Below, piece after piece: positions 15,139 through 17,291 of a stretch of 17,291 bases of DNA. Each line of letters begins with the position of its first letter. Position 1 is the stretch's first letter. The stretch comes from Phycisphaerae bacterium (GTDB lineage Bacteria > Planctomycetota > Phycisphaerae > Sedimentisphaerales > UBA12454). The position numbers were made by a program, and so were the translations under genes. Under the pieces are notes generated by a model. That model was not told the DNA's origin. It made no database searches and worked only from the letters and a program-made list of their open reading frames with translations. The stretch spans positions 1 through 17,291 of the forward strand of contig JAQTQF010000006.1 of NCBI GenBank assembly GCA_028712345.1, in the 5' to 3' direction.

Positions 15139-17291
15139 CTACTGGCGTTTCGGAAAATCCTGTGGTATTTCGTCGCGGAGCAGTTTGCCGCCCTGTCCGA
15201 CAAGCCACAGATAATGATCACTTGGCAGACCTTCATAAGTTTCAAATGTAGATTTGCCCACAGGCGGGTCGTTGGTCGCCTTAAAAATCTGCGTGCCTTC
15301 GTCAAATTCATCGAACATAGCCTGATAAATCATCGTCGCACCGGCTTTAATCAGTTCGCGATACTGTGTCCAGAGAAACTCTCCGCCTCGTCGAGGTATA
15401 GGGCGGCCGCCACCGGTAAGATTTTTCCAGCTGAAACCAGGAAAGACTACCGGCAGATATTCAAGATTGTTTTCTTTGCACCATTGCATATCGCCGGCAA
15501 TAGTATTATTAATCATAGGCTGTATATCATTAATATCTCTGACCCTGCCTATCATCCACGGAGATATAATGTCAGCCTTGCGATAAACATCCAGCCAGTT
15601 GGCATCGACAGCAGCATCGCGCTGACCTGGTGTACGCCAAAATGCCGGCGTACCCAGCAGCACAGTATTTCCTCCGTACTTGGGGTCGTTTTTCAAAAAA
15701 TCAACAAACTTCGCAACTTCTTCAAGTGTATAAGGTCTGTCATTAAAACCAACGCCCCAGATACCGACTACCGGCTTGTCTCTGTGATGCTGATAGGCCT
15801 TATCGGCGGAGTCGCGGGTAATTTTCATAACATCAACCAAATACCTCCAATCATTTAGCATCTGATCAATATAATTAGCAGGCATTCCCGAAAGGTCATA
15901 CATTATGGCATAAGTTCTTCCGTATTTATTCGCCCCCTTTCGGCAATGCTCAAGCACCATATTATATCCGGTTCGGCTAAGAATCGCCGGCTCATCCGAT
16001 TCGTTTGTAACCTCCATAGGGAATCGCTGTACAAAAACGCCATCGATTCCATAATCTCGCATCCACTTAAAGTGGCGAATGGTGGTCTTTTCATTGGCGT
16101 TACTGTACAAATAGGCGGGTCTGCCGTCTTTGTGGTAAAATCCGTTTGGCCTGTAATGTTCATCCTGGTCCAGCTCGCTCATATCCGGCCAGAAATCTAT
16201 GCCGCAGGCTCCCGGCCAAAGGTTTTCATTTCTATTTCGCCAGTGTACCCAATCACGGCCCGCCCCGTCGCCCGGAGCGCGATACCAGCCCTGATAGCCG
16301 CAGACGACTTTCTTGTCCAATGTCGAAGCGTCAACGGTTTTATACTCGCCTCTATCCAGCCGCCCAATCGCCGTCTGGTACAATTCTTTTGCAGTCGGCA
16401 TCCGGCCTTTATCCTTCATATACTGGCGGCGAACATCGTCAAAAATTCCTATCCAGAGCTTGATTCTGTATGGATGCAGGTCTTCGGAAGCGACATCGCC
16501 GAATTTATCTTTGAACTCTTTGGTTTCAAGCAGTTTTCGGCGGAGCATATCGGCGGTAGCTTGAGTTTTCTGAAGCCAGTCGATATTGTCTTCCATCTCT
16601 TTCTGGCTTGGTTCTCTGCCGAGCATTTCCAGATATGCGGCATTAATTACCGCTCTGACTTCATATTCGCCGTAGGTATAAACGCGATAGCCCAATTCGT
16701 TGGTCTTGCCGTGATTGCATCTCAACAAATGGAGAAGATGCCGTTCGCAGGGCAGAAATTCCTTTTGAAGTTTGCAGTTTTCTGTTCTCTGCGGGTCATA
16801 AAGAAACGCCCCCGGTTCGTCTGGCGGCTGATTGCGCTGGCCTTCTGCGATTCCCGAATGATTTGCGATACTCTTGTTGCCATATACATTAAAATCTTCC
16901 ACGCCGTTTACGATAAATCCGTAAGCGGCTGCGCCGCCGGCGATAGTGTTGTTGCGTATTGTCGCGCCGACGAGAGTTTTATCTTTATTGTTGGGCACCC
17001 ATATTCCAGCGCCCATTGGGAAGGCAATATGAATACGCCCGCCGAAAGCATCGATATAATTATTTCGCAAAGTCGTGCCGCGATAGTCGTATTTCGTTCC
17101 ATCTTCGTCCAAATTATAGACGATGGGGTCAACAAGATTTATCGCTCCCAGCGACTCGCGGGATATAGCGGCAACAACATTATCCTCTGCAATACTGCCC
17201 GGTGCGCCGTAAAGGACCAATGCCGCATCGGTAGGGTCAAGAACAAGATTGTTGCGAACGACGGTTTTTTCAGCGGCGCAGGATATCGCAT
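15139..17291 (-). CDS. Beta-helix / DUF4214-like / GH71-99-like glycoside hydrolase fusion, 5' end outside the window
   Basis: The frame is open to the window edge, so 716 residues of a longer protein are visible. The TTG at 17218-17220 is probably internal because the same beta-helix pattern continues upstream of it (TVVRNNLVL). Visible residues 1-150 are right-handed beta-helix turns (TLRNNYIDAF, TIRNNTIAGG). A spacer with four cysteines follows, then about 210-265 a DUF4214-like helical segment (YLEMLGREPSQKEMEDN ... LLETKEFKDKF). From about 325 to 700 runs a catalytic domain like the GH71/GH99-like family: VVCGYQGWYRAPGDGAGRDW, IDFWPDMSE, FKWMRDYGIDGVFVQRF, and MFDEFDEGT at 658-666. E661 and E664 match the Glu-x2-Glu catalytic pair of GH99 endo-mannosidases by pattern. 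Substrate is unknown; an alpha-mannan is a reasonable guess. It ends with TAG at 15139-15141. Confidence 0.82.
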   Translation of the reverse strand, partial: AISCAAEKTVVRNNLVLDPTDAALVLYGAPGSIAEDNVVAAISRESLGAINLVDPIVYNLDEDGTKYDYRGTTLRNNYIDAFGGRIHIAFPMGAGIWVPNNKDKTLVGATIRNNTIAGGAAAYGFIVNGVEDFNVYGNKSIANHSGIAEGQRNQPPDEPGAFLYDPQRTENCKLQKEFLPCERHLLHLLRCNHGKTNELGYRVYTYGEYEVRAVINAAYLEMLGREPSQKEMEDNIDWLQKTQATADMLRRKLLETKEFKDKFGDVASEDLHPYRIKLWIGIFDDVRRQYMKDKGRMPTAKELYQTAIGRLDRGEYKTVDASTLDKKVVCGYQGWYRAPGDGAGRDWVHWRNRNENLWPGACGIDFWPDMSELDQDEHYRPNGFYHKDGRPAYLYSNANEKTTIRHFKWMRDYGIDGVFVQRFPMEVTNESDEPAILSRTGYNMVLEHCRKGANKYGRTYAIMYDLSGMPANYIDQMLNDWRYLVDVMKITRDSADKAYQHHRDKPVVGIWGVGFNDRPYTLEEVAKFVDFLKNDPKYGGNTVLLGTPAFWRTPGQRDAAVDANWLDVYRKADIISPWMIGRVRDINDIQPMINNTIAGDMQWCKENNLEYLPVVFPGFSWKNLTGGGRPIPRRGGEFLWTQYRELIKAGATMIYQAMFDEFDEGTQIFKATNDPPVGKSTFETYEGLPSDHYLWLVGQGGKLLRDEIPQDFPKRQ

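Noticed and set aside
15001..15858. 285-codon plus-strand frame
   Set aside because: It begins inside a terminator hairpin and runs antisense to the GH71/99-like coding region, which has clear family motifs.

Overview
The window looks like chromosomal DNA of a Planctomycetota bacterium, probably of the Phycisphaerae/Sedimentisphaerales type. I infer this from the secreted beta-helix protein with a C-terminal dockerin-like segment (D-M-x-x-N-G-S-V-D followed by FAAFAKDW), the choice-of-anchor-Q style DPLF...SPCIDAGD blocks, the GH71/99-like enzyme fused to a beta-helix, and the A-rich low-complexity words (AAATCC, CAAATAACA, CTCAAAACTAAG) between genes. No rRNA, tRNA, CRISPR array, integrase or transposase was found.

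Layout. Plus strand, left part: the 3' end of an unidentified helical-repeat gene (1-378); clpX (456-1733) with its own sigma70-like promoter; a 10-bp hairpin; an ECF sigma factor (1852-2475); and a single-pass membrane anti-sigma factor that lacks the usual zinc ligands (2575-3591). Convergent to these, on the minus strand from 9505 down to 3739, is a six-gene protein-folding operon: groEL with a GGM tail, groES, a second groEL without that tail, dnaJ, grpE and a small FmdB-type zinc-ribbon gene. Spacers are 3-47 nt. A 16-bp perfect palindrome lies 42 nt upstream of the first gene; no CIRCE box is visible.

A roughly 500-nt non-coding stretch separates that operon from a plus-strand ABC-F ATPase of the Uup family (10007-11887). 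To its right, on the minus strand, are two secreted or envelope polysaccharide-type proteins: a 946-residue duplicated beta-helix protein with a dockerin-like tail (11977-14817), and a large protein (15139 to the window edge, 5' end missing) joining a beta-helix, a DUF4214-like helical segment and a GH71/99-like catalytic domain. The latter ends in a clear stem-loop terminator.

How it fits together: ClpX unfolds substrates for ClpP. The GroEL/GroES and DnaJ/GrpE machines (DnaK is not in this window) fold or rescue proteins. The ECF sigma/anti-sigma pair could report envelope state to RNA polymerase. The left 9.5 kb is thus a protein-quality-control block; the right 5 kb fits the polysaccharide-degrading lifestyle of this group. 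I see no completely new system. The most interesting items are the asymmetric pair of GroELs around one GroES, the repeats placed just after stop codons in the operon, the zinc-less anti-sigma factor, and the beta-helix/DUF4214/GH71-99 fusion.
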